A DNA stretch of 64,000 nt from an uncultured Chlorobiaceae bacterium (GTDB lineage Bacteria; Bacteroidota; Chlorobiia; Chlorobiales; Chlorobiaceae), in NCBI GenBank assembly GCA_903939765.1, contig CAJAIK010000096.1, forward strand, positions 55,918-119,917. Direction: 5' to 3'. A program made the position numbers and the translations under genes. Positions 34,323-44,682 of this stretch are shown piece after piece. How positions within the stretch are numbered: position 1 is the stretch's first letter; each line of letters opens with the position of its first letter. The notes beneath the pieces were generated by a model. That model saw nothing but the letters and a program-made list of their open reading frames with translations, searched no databases and was not told the origin of the DNA.

Positions 34323-37073
34323 TCAAAAGTTATGGCCGATACTGAAATAAATGATTGTATCTGAAAATCTTAACGATGTTTGCCCAATATCCTGCGCCTC
34401 CAGGGGAAGTGTGAAAGCCTTTGAAACAGTAAATCTTGTCGGGCCGAGAGGGGTTTCCCAAATCATGCTGCCTCCAATGCCGTGAATTATGCGCGTCGAA
34501 GAGATCTCATCGAGCTCTTTCCAGACATTTCCGACATTGTAGTGCAGAAGCAGCGATACCGGAAAAATAATTGCAAATGATGGCTTGTAGCTCAACTGCA
34601 GTCCGGCAGCAACCATATTGTCGCAGGGGAGCTCGTTTTCTTTTAACCCGATGAAGCGCTGGCTCCACAACGTTCCCTGTCCACCGAGAAAAAATTTCTC
34701 CGACAGGGGCACGTTGTTGCTGCTCAGACCGAAGAGTCCTGAAAGCTGCAGCACGGTTTTGCTCCCGATCCGGATGTTTTCTTCGTGGTTGCCCGATGCT
34801 TGCCAGAAAATATTGCCATGATCAACCAGTGCAGGTGTCATCGAATATCTGAGGTTGGTATAGGTCCCTGACGTGGGAATCAGCGGGTTGTCTCTTGAGT
34901 CAAGGGTAAACTGTGTGCCGATGGAAAGCATATTGGTTGTTGCTGTCGTCAGTGCAGTGCCAGTGCCCTTTTCAGTATAGGATTGGGAATTCTGCAGGGT
35001 CACATCGGCAACAAGTTTTCCGTTTTTCCGGATTCTTATACCGAAGGCCGGGCTGAAACCATATTTCTGTATTCCATAATTCCTTGTGTTGTCTTCTGCA
35101 TTGCAATTTTCAAAAGAATGCTCATCATAAAAGAGTCGTGAGGAGAAGGTCAGGTGTGATTGTCCGATGCGCGGCACATTGAACTCAAGGTTCAGGATGT
35201 TACTTTTGCTTCCTGTTTTCAGCCAGCCACCGATTGAGTTTGTTGTTCCAGCAAGGTTTTCGTTTCGGACATCAAGAAGAAACTGTGCATTGTTGGTCTC
35301 ATCGTAACGCAATCCAAGTCGGAGCACCGATGAGTTTTTTTCTTCAAGAGAAAATTTGAGCAGTGCACTTCCATCATGCGTTGATACCGCAGGAGAGTCT
35401 TCGGAAATGGATACACGGTTGAAGGCTCCTGTTTCGAAAAGATTATCGACCGACTCTTCCGCATGTCGAATGTTGAACGAGCGTGTTGTATCAATTTTTA
35501 TCTCCCGTTTTACAGGGGTTATTTCTGTGATTTTCTTGTCCTGGTCTATTTCGATGCTCTCCGGTTTTCCGGAAGAAAGCTTTACCTGAAGCGTAGAGCC
35601 GTCCATTCGAGAGCTTTCGATTGTGACAAGGCTGTATCCTTTTTTCCGGTATTTTTTTACCAGAGCTTCGAGTGCAGTTGTGCCAGTTGCATTGGTATAG
35701 AGTGTTTTCGTTATCGGCCTGAAACAGGATTCGATCTCCTCTTGCGAAAGCGTATCGGATGGTCCTCCTGCAACAGTGACTTTTTGTATTCCTGGCAGCG
35801 GTTCAAGGTGAAATTCTACGGTTTTGCGCTTGCGGTCCACTTTTGCGTAGACCCTGGTGAAGAGATCGGTTTCGAGCAGTTCCCGAAGGGTCCGGGAGAG
35901 GTCAGTTGCATTGCGGACAAGAGCCGAAACAACCAGGTAGTGCTCCCGGAATTCCGGCCGATCTTCCGCGAAGCGAATGGTTTTTGAGTATTTTCCGATT
36001 GCCATGCCGCTGACGTGCTTCTCTTCTATGCTGCGTTTTATCGTTCCGGCAAGAAGCTTCCCTTTGGAATATCCGGCATCCACAAGAGCTTTGATATCTG
36101 AAAAATCGGTCGCTTTATGTTCACTGAGGTCGGGAGCGATGACGATGTCGGCTTTTGCCAACTGTGCAGGATACTGCAGTTTGGTCAGAATGGTCATTGC
36201 TTGATCGGCAGCTTTCCAGGGAAGATCAAGTTCTCCGCTGGTTGCGTACATGCTGCCATGTGTATCAACGGCAATTTTATAGCCTGCGTTGATGGTCTCA
36301 AGTTCATCAACAGGAAGATTTGCAACGAGTCCACCGTCAACGAGTTGACGGCCGTCACGCTTGATCGGTTCAAAAAGAATCGGGACGGTGCTGCTTGCCC
36401 GCATGGCTTCTGAAAGAGAACCGGAGGTCAGCGTGATACGTTTTCCCGACACAAGGTCGGTCGATACAGCCCTGAAATTGACTGGAAGGGTTGAAAAATT
36501 GCCGGAGGCCTTGTAGAGACTGTTTAAAGCCAGAAGATCAAGGGTTCCGGTCAGTTCCTGGGCTGAATTAAGCGATTTTGGAATCAGAAGCTTCAGTTTA
36601 TCGAAACGGATTGCGATGGATGCCCGGTCGCGTATCCTTTGCTGCTCAAGAAAGATGTTTGATCGAGAGTAATCGTTATGGAGCGAAACCAGGGATTGCC
36701 AGGGCAGGCTGTTGGCGATCTCTTCAAGTTCATCCGGGCTGTATCCACAACTGTAGAGCCCACCAATAATTGCCCCCATGCTTGTGCCAGCTATAAAGTC
36801 AACAGGAACCCCCTCTTCATCAAGAGCTTTGAGCACACCTATCTGCGAAAGAGCATTGGCACCACCGCCTGAGAGGGCAAGGCCGACGCTTTTTCTTGCC
36901 GGCCTCATGGCATGTGCAATGACATAGCGGCGCATGGGCAGTTTAAGTGTATCGGGATAGATAATGGCAAATGAGGCTGGTGAGGCTGCGGCATCCGCAG
37001 GCCGAGTCAATCCCGGAAGGAGGGCCGCAATAAGTGCCGCTATGCAAAAAATTGTTCTGACGTTCTTCAACAA
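34323..37073 (-). CDS. Patatin-like phospholipase fused to POTRA and Omp85 barrel (PlpD type)
   Basis: A ~916-residue outer-membrane protein of the type Vd secretion design. After the signal peptide (~1-30) comes a patatin domain: GLALSGGGANALSQIGVL (oxyanion GGG), the nucleophile Ser98 in GTSMG, and the Asp of the dyad in LVDGGLVANLP. Residues ~400-570 contain POTRA-like repeats (GIQKVTVAGG, and a second with NIRHAEESVDNLFETGAFN). The C-terminal ~340 residues are an Omp85/BamA beta-barrel (FFLGGQGTLWSQRF; terminal FSIGHNF). TTG 37073 is chosen: AGGAG lies 8 nt upstream and a classic signal peptide starts exactly there, whereas ATG 37208 would overlap accD and place ~45 residues before the signal sequence. 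Confidence 0.85.
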   Translation of the reverse strand: MLKNVRTIFCIAALIAALLPGLTRPADAAASPASFAIIYPDTLKLPMRRYVIAHAMRPARKSVGLALSGGGANALSQIGVLKALDEEGVPVDFIAGTSMGAIIGGLYSCGYSPDELEEIANSLPWQSLVSLHNDYSRSNIFLEQQRIRDRASIAIRFDKLKLLIPKSLNSAQELTGTLDLLALNSLYKASGNFSTLPVNFRAVSTDLVSGKRITLTSGSLSEAMRASSTVPILFEPIKRDGRQLVDGGLVANLPVDELETINAGYKIAVDTHGSMYATSGELDLPWKAADQAMTILTKLQYPAQLAKADIVIAPDLSEHKATDFSDIKALVDAGYSKGKLLAGTIKRSIEEKHVSGMAIGKYSKTIRFAEDRPEFREHYLVVSALVRNATDLSRTLRELLETDLFTRVYAKVDRKRKTVEFHLEPLPGIQKVTVAGGPSDTLSQEEIESCFRPITKTLYTNATGTTALEALVKKYRKKGYSLVTIESSRMDGSTLQVKLSSGKPESIEIDQDKKITEITPVKREIKIDTTRSFNIRHAEESVDNLFETGAFNRVSISEDSPAVSTHDGSALLKFSLEEKNSSVLRLGLRYDETNNAQFLLDVRNENLAGTTNSIGGWLKTGSKSNILNLEFNVPRIGQSHLTFSSRLFYDEHSFENCNAEDNTRNYGIQKYGFSPAFGIRIRKNGKLVADVTLQNSQSYTEKGTGTALTTATTNMLSIGTQFTLDSRDNPLIPTSGTYTNLRYSMTPALVDHGNIFWQASGNHEENIRIGSKTVLQLSGLFGLSSNNVPLSEKFFLGGQGTLWSQRFIGLKENELPCDNMVAAGLQLSYKPSFAIIFPVSLLLHYNVGNVWKELDEISSTRIIHGIGGSMIWETPLGPTRFTVSKAFTLPLEAQDIGQTSLRFSDTIIYFSIGHNF

Positions 37074-37194
37074 TGGAGGTGCTCCTGGTTCGTAAACCTT
37101 TGATAAGGGCTCTTTCTTCAGACTGCTTTTGAGAATCTCATACGGACTTCCTATCTTGAGCTTTAATGTATAACCTTTACACTTCATTTTGAAA

Positions 37195-38034
37195 ATGGCT
37201 TGGTTCAAACGGGTAAAACCCTCAATACGTCCGACCGAAAAGCGTGATATGCCGGAAGGGTTGTGGTGGAAATGTGAAAAATGTGGAGCGATGCTCCATA
37301 AAAAACAGTTTGAAGATCAGTTCTTTACCTGTGCGGAGTGCGGTCACCATTTCAGAATTTCCCCTTATAAATATTTTTCGATTCTTTTTGACGGCGACAA
37401 GTACTCCGAGTTTGATGATAACCTGCGTTCAGCCGACCCTCTCGGTTTTATTGATACAAAAAAATATCCAGACAGGGTGCATGATACCATTGAAAAGAGC
37501 GGAAAAACTGAAGCATGCCGTAATGCTCATGGAGAGTGCGGCGGCACTCCGCTTGTTGTTTCAGCAATGGATTTCGGCTTTATCGGTGGCTCAATGGGCT
37601 CGGTGGTCGGTGAAAAAATAGCACGTGCCGTCGACAAGTCACTTGAGCTTGACGCTCCTCTTCTTGTGATTTCACAGTCGGGTGGAGCGAGGATGATGGA
37701 GGGCGCCTTCAGTCTCATGCAGATGGCCAAGACCGCCGCGCGACTTACCCGGCTGAGCGAAAAAAAGCTTCCTTTTATCTCCCTGATGACCGATCCGACC
37801 ATGGGCGGGATCAGTGCCTCCTTTGCCATGCTTGGCGACATCAATATCAGCGAGCCGAAAGCCCTTATCGGATTTGCCGGCCCCAGGGTGATCCGCGATA
37901 CCATCAAAAGGGATCTGCCTGAAGGGTTTCAGAGAGCCGAGTTTTTGCTTGAACATGGTTTTCTCGACCGAATCATTCATCGCCGGGATCTGAAAGGTGA
38001 ACTGGTCACCCTGCTTGCCATGCTGAAGGTTTAG
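37195..38034 (+). CDS. accD: Acetyl-CoA carboxylase carboxyltransferase beta subunit
   Basis: With AccA it transfers carboxyl from biotin to acetyl-CoA, making malonyl-CoA for fatty acids. The ~279-residue protein has the N-terminal zinc ribbon with four cysteines (Cys27, Cys30, Cys46, Cys49: [10 protein letters not shown] and [10 protein letters not shown]) and the crotonase-like domain ([64 protein letters not shown]). MAWFKR at 37195 is the usual start of AccD; ATG 37189 is two codons upstream. The 3' end overlaps convergent thyX by 4 nt. Confidence 0.95.
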   Translation: MAWFKRVKPSIRPTEKRDMPEGLWWKCEKCGAMLHKKQFEDQFFTCAECGHHFRISPYKYFSILFDGDKYSEFDDNLRSADPLGFIDTKKYPDRVHDTIEKSGKTEACRNAHGECGGTPLVVSAMDFGFIGGSMGSVVGEKIARAVDKSLELDAPLLVISQSGGARMMEGAFSLMQMAKTAARLTRLSEKKLPFISLMTDPTMGGISASFAMLGDINISEPKALIGFAGPRVIRDTIKRDLPEGFQRAEFLLEHGFLDRIIHRRDLKGELVTLLAMLKV

Positions 38035-38681
38035 CGCCAGGCAAGCGCAGAGGCTGTAACAGGGAATTGTGTCATGAAAATTTTTTTGATTTCAAGGGCA
38101 ATTTCCTGGTGTTCCTGCTGTGTGCTTTTGTCGGTTCGCACTTCCAGATAGTGTATCCAGCTTCTCACCGAGCCCTTCATGTAGAGTTTTGTCTGGGTAG
38201 CCATCGGCAACAGTACTCTGGCGCACTCCTTTGCAATTCCCTTTTCAAGAGCCTTATTGTACTCTTCAAGCGTCAAACGGGCAATGCGCTCCTGCGCCTC
38301 ATCAAACCATGTTTTTGTTGCCAGGTCGAGATCGTTCAGCGAGTTTTGGCGGTTTTTGCTGTCCTGCCGTCTCGGCTGGTATCGCTCAATCTCCTGGGCT
38401 TTGGCGTAGCGTTGCGAGAACTCCTGAAACTGAAAGCTTTTGTGGCGAAGAATCTGTGGCGAAATGGCTCGTGATGTCACAATTTCAACCGTCATATCCA
38501 CCATTTCAAAAACACTCCAGTGCTTGTGCGCAATACAGTAGGCAAGCAGTTTTTCATAATCAGGCGTCTCCTGATGGGGGCTGGATACTCTTGCGCAATA
38601 AGCGATAAGCCCTTCGGGGGAGAGTGGCTGACTGTCGACCTCAATGAGCGGAGAGGTGACCGAGATGAGGCGTACCTGCAT
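38031..38681 (-). CDS. thyX: Flavin-dependent thymidylate synthase
   Basis: Makes dTMP from dUMP using FAD and methylene-tetrahydrofolate, in place of ThyA. The 216-residue protein contains the ThyX motif [14 protein letters not shown] at 79-92 (family pattern Arg-His-Arg-x7-Ser-x-Arg-Tyr, here with Lys in place of the second Arg), plus KHWSVFEM upstream and a C-terminal [18 protein letters not shown]. It is co-directional with, and 14 bp after, a small unknown gene; it converges with accD. Confidence 0.94.
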   Translation of the reverse strand: MQVRLISVTSPLIEVDSQPLSPEGLIAYCARVSSPHQETPDYEKLLAYCIAHKHWSVFEMVDMTVEIVTSRAISPQILRHKSFQFQEFSQRYAKAQEIERYQPRRQDSKNRQNSLNDLDLATKTWFDEAQERIARLTLEEYNKALEKGIAKECARVLLPMATQTKLYMKGSVRSWIHYLEVRTDKSTQQEHQEIALEIKKIFMTQFPVTASALAWR

Positions 38682-38695
38682 GATGCGTGATAACT

Positions 38696-39085
38696 TTAAA
38701 TATTGATGTAACTAATCGGGAATGCTTCACCTTTTTTAAACATGTTGGGAGTTGATTTGTTCACATATTTACTCCGAATTTCAACGGGCGCAACCTGACC
38801 AATAAACTCCCATCGACCCGCACATTTGGCCGTGGTCAGGTCATTTCGTGTTTTGTAGTTTGACGGATCTGCGGGATTCCATCGTTCGATGACATAAACC
38901 TCTTGAACACTATTGTTGGCAATACACAAGGCATATTGAGCATTTTTAGCTCGATATGGATTCACCTTCCAGACACCACGAGTAGCTTCACAGAGAGCCT
39001 CCTCAGTCATGGCGGGCTTGAAGAGTTTCGGGATACGAATCAGCAATACCGGTTCGGTGACGTCCTGCTTTGTAAGCATCTCCAT
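38696..39085 (-). CDS. Conserved small protein of unknown function upstream of thyX
   Basis: A 129-residue cytoplasmic protein with no signal or membrane segment. It has a layout seen in many bacterial proteins: [39 protein letters not shown], a [12 protein letters not shown] strand, then [32 protein letters not shown] and PISYIN at the end. That is a compact ~120-residue domain that also appears fused to nucleases, but no function is assigned and no catalytic residues can be named. It is 14 bp upstream of thyX on the same strand, so it may be co-transcribed. Confidence 0.7.
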   Translation of the reverse strand: MEMLTKQDVTEPVLLIRIPKLFKPAMTEEALCEATRGVWKVNPYRAKNAQYALCIANNSVQEVYVIERWNPADPSNYKTRNDLTTAKCAGRWEFIGQVAPVEIRSKYVNKSTPNMFKKGEAFPISYINI

Positions 39086-39247
39086 AACTGTTCGGAAAAA
39101 AATACAAATATAGCGGAAATGGCTCCATTTTCCATCTTCTCACTCACGGTCGGTGTATGGGGCTCTTTTTTTACGGATTGGAACGGGAACTCTTGATTTA
39201 TTGTTGTCACTGCGTATTTTGCAGTTCAATGTCCAAAAGGTCTAACT

Positions 39248-39274
39248 ATGGATGATATGCAGCTTTTTGGATGA
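39248..39274 (+). other. Possible 8-codon leader ORF before clpP
   Basis: ATG 39248 opens MDDMQLFG and then stops. Its start context (CAAAAGG, then TCTAACTATGG) nearly copies that of clpP itself 88 bp further on (CAAAAGGG, then TAACTATGG). Either a leader peptide or a chance/duplicated ribosome site. Confidence 0.3.
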
Positions 39275-39335
39275 GGCGCTTTCGGTGCCGATCGGTTTTA
39301 TAAACTGTTTACCAATTTCAAACAAAAGGGTAACT

Positions 39336-40013
39336 ATGGCAAATATTAATTTCGGTTTTGAGCACCATGCCAGAAAAATGTATTCAGGGGCAATAGAAGA
39401 GGGCATTACCAACACTCTTGTGCCCATGGTTATAGAAACTTCGGGGCGTGGCGAACGGGCGTTCGATATTTTTTCACGCCTTTTGCGTGAACGCATCATT
39501 TTTCTCGGCAGCGGAATTGACGAGCATGTGGCGGGACTTATCATGGCCCAGCTTATTTTTCTTGAATCGGAAGATCCTGAACGCGATATCTACATCTATG
39601 TCAACTCACCGGGAGGAAGTGTTTCCGCAGGTCTTGGCATATACGACACCATGCAGTATATCCGTCCCGAAGTTTCGACCGTCTGTGTCGGCATGGCGGC
39701 AAGCATGGGTGCATTTCTTTTAGCCAGTGGCGCAAAAGGCAAGCGGGCATCGCTTCCCCACTCAAGAATCATGATTCATCAGCCTTCCGGTGGTGCACAC
39801 GGGCAGGAGACCGACATTGTTATCCAGGCGCGGGAGATAGAGAAGATCCGCACACTGCTTGACGAACTGCTTGCCACCCATACCGGCAAGGACGTTCGTC
39901 AGATACGCGAAGATTCGGAAAGGGATCGCTGGATGAATGCAACGGAGGCGCTCGATTACGGCATTATCGACGCCATTTTCCAGAAACGTCCCATGCCTGA
40001 AAAGAAGGACTAA
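39336..40013 (+). CDS. clpP: ATP-dependent Clp protease proteolytic subunit
   Basis: A 225-residue ClpP, the serine-protease barrel that works with ClpX/ClpA/ClpC. The catalytic triad is visible with standard spacing: Ser123 in [11 protein letters not shown], His148 in [11 protein letters not shown] and Asp197 in [28 protein letters not shown] is typical too. ATG 39336 has AAAAGGG 6 nt upstream; the frame is open to 39252 but family N-termini begin near here. valS follows 17 bp later on the same strand. Confidence 0.96.
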   Translation: MANINFGFEHHARKMYSGAIEEGITNTLVPMVIETSGRGERAFDIFSRLLRERIIFLGSGIDEHVAGLIMAQLIFLESEDPERDIYIYVNSPGGSVSAGLGIYDTMQYIRPEVSTVCVGMAASMGAFLLASGAKGKRASLPHSRIMIHQPSGGAHGQETDIVIQAREIEKIRTLLDELLATHTGKDVRQIREDSERDRWMNATEALDYGIIDAIFQKRPMPEKKD

Positions 40014-40030
40014 CCCCGACCGATGTTATC

Positions 40031-42742
40031 ATGAGTGATCAGACCGAAGTTTTTAATCTGGAAAAGAATTACAATCATCACGACGTTGAAGAGCGGTGGG
40101 GAAGTGCGCACTGGGAGGCGCTCGGCAGTTTCCACGCCGAAAGCTCCCGCGTGCTGGAAACAGGCAAAGAGCCCTATACCGTGCTCATGCCTCCACCCAA
40201 TGTGACCGGAAGCCTGACGCTCGGCCATGTACTGAATCATACCCTGCAGGATATTTTTATCCGCTACAGCCGCATGACCGGCAAAGAGGCCTTGTGGCTT
40301 CCCGGTACCGATCATGCAGGCATTGCAACGCAGACGGTGGTGGAGCGCAAATTGAAAAAGGAGGGGATAACCCGCCACGATCTCGGACGCAAGGAGTTTC
40401 TCGGCCATGTCTGGCAGTGGAGGGAAGAGTACGGTGACCTCATTCTGCGCCAACTGCGCAGGCTCGGTATCTCCTGTGACTGGCGGCGCAATCTCTTTAC
40501 CATGGATGAGGGCGCATCAAAAGCGGTCATCAATGCCTTCATAACCCTCTACCATGATGGATTGATCTATCGCGGAACCCGTATCATCAACTGGTGCCCG
40601 GTTTCACAGACGGCGCTCTCGGATGAAGAGGTGATTATGAAATCGCGCCGGGACAGTCTGGTCTATCTGCAATATGCCCTTGTCAGCCATCCCGGACAAT
40701 TCATCACCATCGCCACCGTCAGGCCCGAAACCATTCTGGCCGATGTTGCCATTGCCGTCAACCCTAACGATCCCCGTTACGCCGCTCTGGTGGGCGAGCT
40801 TGCCGTTGTGCCCATTGCCGGGCGCTACATTCCCATTATTGCCGACGACTATGTTGATATTGAGTTTGGTACCGGTGCACTGAAAATCACTCCGGCACAT
40901 GATGCCAACGACTATGAAGTTGCCAAACGTCATAATCTGCCCATCCTCTCCGTTGTCGGAAAAGATGGCAAAATGACCGACGAGTTTGGTTATGGCGGCA
41001 TGGACCGGTTTGCTGCCCGCGAAAAAATTCTTGTTGACCTTGAAGAGCTTGGCAATCTTCTCCGTGTTGAGGAATATGAACACAACGTCGGTTACTCCGA
41101 GCGGGCCGATGTGGTGGTTGAACCCTATCTTTCCGAGCAGTGGTTTGTCAAGATGAAACCTCTGGCTGAAAGTGCCCTGCAGGTTGTCAATGATGGCGAA
41201 ATACGCTTTCACCCCCCGCACTGGATCAACACCTACCGTCACTGGATGGGCAATATCCGCGACTGGTGCATCTCCCGTCAACTCTGGTGGGGGCATCGCA
41301 TTCCGGCATGGTATGACGGTGAGGGCAAGGTTTGGGTAGCCGCATCCTACGAAGAGGCATGCCATCTTGCCGGTACCGACAAGCTGGTGCAGGACGATGA
41401 TGTGCTCGACACCTGGTTCTCTTCGTGGCTATGGCCGCTGACAACACTTGGCTGGACAGACAAGTCGAGTGATAATGAAAATCTCAGGGCCTTCTATCCC
41501 ACCGATACGCTGGTGACAGGCCCGGATATCATCTTTTTCTGGGTTGCCAGAATGGTGATGGCCGGCCTCTATTTCAAGGGGGCGGTTCCCTTCCGCGATG
41601 TTTATTTAACGAGCATTATCCGCGACATGAAGGGGCGCAAGCTCTCAAAGTCACTCGGCAATTCACCCGATCCCATCAAGGTGATGGATACCTATGGCAC
41701 CGATGCCCTGCGTTTCACCATTATCTATATTGCGCCCCTCGGCCAGGATGTTCTGTTCGGTGAGGAAAAGTGCGAACTTGGCAGGAATTTTGCGACCAAA
41801 ATATGGAATGCCTCCCGCCTTGTTTTCATGCAGCGCGAAAAGTATTTCCGCGACCACGAAGAGTTTGCAGCCGTTTATGCTCATTTCGATTCCCGTTCTG
41901 TAACCGGTGATCTTGCCGGGCAGTGGCTTCTGGCAGGATATCACGGTATGCTTGAACGCTACCACACCGCCTTCACGCAGTTCAGGGTCAACGACATTGT
42001 CAAAAATCTCTACGACTTTTTCTGGCGTGACTATTGCGACTGGTATCTGGAAGCTCTCAAAGTCAGGCTATCCGGAGAGTTGACCAGCCAGGAGGCCCAA
42101 CAGACAATCTGCCTGGCGGTCTCTGTGCTTGAGGGTACACTGAAAGCGCTGCATCCGGTAATGCCCTTCATTACCGATGAAATATGGCACCAGGTGCTTC
42201 AGCGTTCGACTGATGAGAGCATTGCCCTTTCGTCGATGCCTCTTTCAGACAGTGAACTTGCAGGAGCCGATCTCCGTGGTTTTTCCTTGATACAGAAACT
42301 GGTGACCGAGGTCAGGAGCCTTCGCTCACTCTTCGGAGTTCCTCACAGCAGCAGGGCTTCAGTGCTTTTCCGGCCGGCGAGTGAGGACGATCGATTGCTC
42401 ATTGCAACAAATCTTCCGCTGATAGCCTCGCTTGGTCAATGTATTCCCCTGCTTATGGTTGATACTGAGCGCCCGGGTCATGCAGCAGGTTCCGTCGTTG
42501 AGGGCAATGAACTATTTGTGCTGCTCGAAGGGTTGATATCATTCGACAAGGAGCGTCTCAGGCTTCAGAAGGAGATTGATAATATTACCTCCTGGGTCAA
42601 AGCGATTCACAAGAAATTGGCAAACCGGGGCTTTGCAGATAATGCACCTCCTGATGTTATTGCAAAAGAGCGTGAAAAACTCAGGGAGGCCGGGGAAACC
42701 CTCGAAAAACTTGGCAACAATCTTGCCGTTCTCAGTGATTGA
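40031..42742 (+). CDS. valS: Valyl-tRNA synthetase
   Basis: A 903-residue class I synthetase. The [18 protein letters not shown] segment (55-72) contains the HIGH-type signature, the editing domain (CP1) lies in the middle ([40 protein letters not shown]), and the KMSKS motif is [14 protein letters not shown]. The anticodon-binding domain follows, and a C-terminal coiled coil ([16 protein letters not shown]) contacts tRNA-Val, as usual. Starts 17 bp after clpP. Confidence 0.96.
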   Translation: MSDQTEVFNLEKNYNHHDVEERWGSAHWEALGSFHAESSRVLETGKEPYTVLMPPPNVTGSLTLGHVLNHTLQDIFIRYSRMTGKEALWLPGTDHAGIATQTVVERKLKKEGITRHDLGRKEFLGHVWQWREEYGDLILRQLRRLGISCDWRRNLFTMDEGASKAVINAFITLYHDGLIYRGTRIINWCPVSQTALSDEEVIMKSRRDSLVYLQYALVSHPGQFITIATVRPETILADVAIAVNPNDPRYAALVGELAVVPIAGRYIPIIADDYVDIEFGTGALKITPAHDANDYEVAKRHNLPILSVVGKDGKMTDEFGYGGMDRFAAREKILVDLEELGNLLRVEEYEHNVGYSERADVVVEPYLSEQWFVKMKPLAESALQVVNDGEIRFHPPHWINTYRHWMGNIRDWCISRQLWWGHRIPAWYDGEGKVWVAASYEEACHLAGTDKLVQDDDVLDTWFSSWLWPLTTLGWTDKSSDNENLRAFYPTDTLVTGPDIIFFWVARMVMAGLYFKGAVPFRDVYLTSIIRDMKGRKLSKSLGNSPDPIKVMDTYGTDALRFTIIYIAPLGQDVLFGEEKCELGRNFATKIWNASRLVFMQREKYFRDHEEFAAVYAHFDSRSVTGDLAGQWLLAGYHGMLERYHTAFTQFRVNDIVKNLYDFFWRDYCDWYLEALKVRLSGELTSQEAQQTICLAVSVLEGTLKALHPVMPFITDEIWHQVLQRSTDESIALSSMPLSDSELAGADLRGFSLIQKLVTEVRSLRSLFGVPHSSRASVLFRPASEDDRLLIATNLPLIASLGQCIPLLMVDTERPGHAAGSVVEGNELFVLLEGLISFDKERLRLQKEIDNITSWVKAIHKKLANRGFADNAPPDVIAKEREKLREAGETLEKLGNNLAVLSD

Positions 42743-42920
42743 TTGAGTGATGTTGTGGTTGTTACGGGTTTCTGTCTGATTGCGTTACCATGGTGGAAAA
42801 AATCTTTTCTTTAGATTTAGTCCGAATGAAATGATATCTTCCGACTTTTCCGGTTTGTCCAGGCAACACGCTAACCGTCAGGAAAGTTAAAACGCTGAAG
42901 TTCGCAAGGAGAGAGCATAC

Positions 42921-43820
42921 ATGAGGCAACTCAAGATAAGCAAACAGATAACCAATCGGGAGAGTCTCTCGCTTGATCGTTATCTGCAGGAGATTGGAAA
43001 ATATGATTTATTGACCGCTGAAGATGAGGTCAAGCTGACCAAGGCGATCAAAGAGGGTTTTGATATGCCGGTCGATACGACCGAATACAAGAGGGCGAAG
43101 CGTGCCCTCGACAAGTTGATCAAGGGTAATCTGCGCTTTGTTGTTTCTGTGGCCAAACAGTATCAGAATCAGGGTTTGACCCTCGGTGACCTGATCAATG
43201 AAGGAAATCTTGGTCTTATCAAGGCCGCAAAGCGGTTCGATGAAACCCGAGGCTTCAAGTTTATCTCCTATGCGGTCTGGTGGATCCGCCAGTCCATTCT
43301 TCAGGCTCTGGCCGAACAGTCACGCATTGTAAGACTTCCGCTCAACAGGGTAGGGACTCTGAACAAGATCAGTAAGGCATACAGCCAGCTCGAACAGGAA
43401 TTTGAACGCGACCCGAACACAAGGGAGCTGGCAACCCTTCTTGAAATGGATTCGCAGGACGTCGCCGACACCCTGAAAATCGCCGGACGCCATGTTTCCG
43501 TCGATGCACCGTTTGCACAGGGTGACGATAACCGTCTGCTCGATGTGTTGCAGAATGACGGCCACTTGCCCGATTACGGCCTTAACCGCGACTCACTCAC
43601 CCTTGAGGTCGAGCGCTCCCTCTCCGTCCTTGCACCCCGTGAAGCAGACGTCATCAAGTCCTACTTCGGCATCGGCATGGATAACCCGCTCACCCTCGAA
43701 GAGATCGGCGAAAAGTTCCGCCTCACTCGCGAACGTGTTCGCCAGATCAAGGAAAAGGCAATACGCAGGCTTCGCCAGTCGGCCTACAGCAAAATTCTGA
43801 AGGAGTACATCGGGAGCTGA
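42921..43820 (+). CDS. rpoD: Primary sigma factor RpoD/SigA (short Bacteroidota/Chlorobiota form)
   Basis: A 299-residue sigma-70. It lacks region 1.1 and most of the non-conserved region, as in this phylum. Region 1.2 ([21 protein letters not shown]), 2.1-2.4 ([51 protein letters not shown]), region 3 (RNVGT-like [12 protein letters not shown]) and region 4.2 HTH ([20 protein letters not shown]) are all present. AAGGAGAG lies 8-15 nt before ATG 42921. It ends at a clear terminator (43875-43907). Confidence 0.94.
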   Translation: MRQLKISKQITNRESLSLDRYLQEIGKYDLLTAEDEVKLTKAIKEGFDMPVDTTEYKRAKRALDKLIKGNLRFVVSVAKQYQNQGLTLGDLINEGNLGLIKAAKRFDETRGFKFISYAVWWIRQSILQALAEQSRIVRLPLNRVGTLNKISKAYSQLEQEFERDPNTRELATLLEMDSQDVADTLKIAGRHVSVDAPFAQGDDNRLLDVLQNDGHLPDYGLNRDSLTLEVERSLSVLAPREADVIKSYFGIGMDNPLTLEEIGEKFRLTRERVRQIKEKAIRRLRQSAYSKILKEYIGS

Positions 43821-43874
43821 TTGTCAGAATGGAATTTGACTTCCAAAGATTTGTGGGGGGAATCCTCCTGACAT

Positions 43875-43907
43875 AAAGGCATCGGAAACAATCCGGTGCT
43901 TTTGTGT
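43875..43907 (+). terminator. Intrinsic terminator after rpoD
   Basis: A 12-bp stem (43875-43886 with 43892-43903, two G-T pairs) around AACAA, with T-rich DNA on its 3' side. It lies 54 bp beyond the rpoD stop and before the convergent toxin gene. Confidence 0.8.
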
Positions 43908-43991
43908 TTTCCGTCACTGTTATTACCCGGACCTCTCCCGAAAGCTGGAGAGATGGCTCGATCGAACAAACGTTAACTCTTACTGATTTAT

Positions 43992-44264
43992 TCAACTCCC
44001 TACTTCATAATGAGTCCAGAGACGGATGATTTTGACGATGCTTTCTGTTTCATAGATCTGATAGACAAGACGATGCTGGATATTTAATCTTCTTGAATAT
44101 GCTCCGAAAAGATCACCGACAAGTTTCTCGAAAGGTGGGGGAGTCTGGAATGGATCTCTTTGCAGAATTTCAATCAGTTCCAATGCTTTAGGCTTCAATC
44201 CGGCAGATGCAAGTTTTTTTGCATCTTTTTGAGCCTGCCTGGTATAGACAAGCTGCCAAGTCAC
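43992..44264 (-). CDS. Txe/YoeB-family toxin
   Basis: A 90-residue RelE-superfamily endoribonuclease that cuts mRNA at the ribosome. It has the family pattern: LVYTRQAQKDAKKLASAG, PPPFEKLVGDLFGAYSRRLN, HRLVYQIYET, and the C-terminal RLWTHYE containing His and Tyr near the active site. It overlaps the antitoxin gene by 4 nt (44261-44264), so the pair is co-expressed. Confidence 0.88.
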   Translation of the reverse strand: MTWQLVYTRQAQKDAKKLASAGLKPKALELIEILQRDPFQTPPPFEKLVGDLFGAYSRRLNIQHRLVYQIYETESIVKIIRLWTHYEVGS

Positions 44265-44509
44265 CAGTCAAGCTTTTTTGAACACTCAGCGATCTTCTCT
44301 TTGAGTTCCTCCTGAATGGATTCGCTCATGCCCGGAAGGGAAACAAGATGCAGTGTTTCTGAAATTGCATTCCAGTCATTTTCCGACAAAAGGACAGCAT
44401 TGCCTCTTTTCCCTCTTATGACAACAGGCTTATGCGAACTTACCGCTTCATCAACAAGCCTGTAAAGCCTTGCTCGGGCACTCGTGACACTGATCGTACT
44501 TGTATTCAT
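44261..44509 (-). CDS. Phd/YefM-family antitoxin
   Basis: An 82-residue antitoxin with the Phd/YefM N-terminal DNA-binding fold: SVTSARARLYRLVDEAV, KPVVIRGKRGNAVLLSENDW. The C-terminal helix (EELKEKIAECSKKLDW) would cover the toxin. ATG 44509 is preceded by AAAAGGAG, which decides against the longer open frame to 44560. Autoregulation of the operon is expected for the family. Confidence 0.88.
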   Translation of the reverse strand: MNTSTISVTSARARLYRLVDEAVSSHKPVVIRGKRGNAVLLSENDWNAISETLHLVSLPGMSESIQEELKEKIAECSKKLDW

Positions 44510-44682
44510 AGCAGCTCCTTTTCTTTTACAAAACGTACGTCTTTTGGTATGCTTTATCAAGTTTATTTTTTGTGCCTCTTGACGGCAGACATTGTGTTCA
44601 ATTATGCTCTCTGTGGTGATTTGCTGCTGTTTTTATGATCAGCACAACTTCCTGCCCGACGGTTGCTATGGTTCAATATGGA

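Noticed and set aside
43932..43951. Hairpin CTCTCC/GGAGAG as a terminator for the toxin gene
   Set aside because: No T-run on either strand; the better terminator in this space is at 43875-43907.
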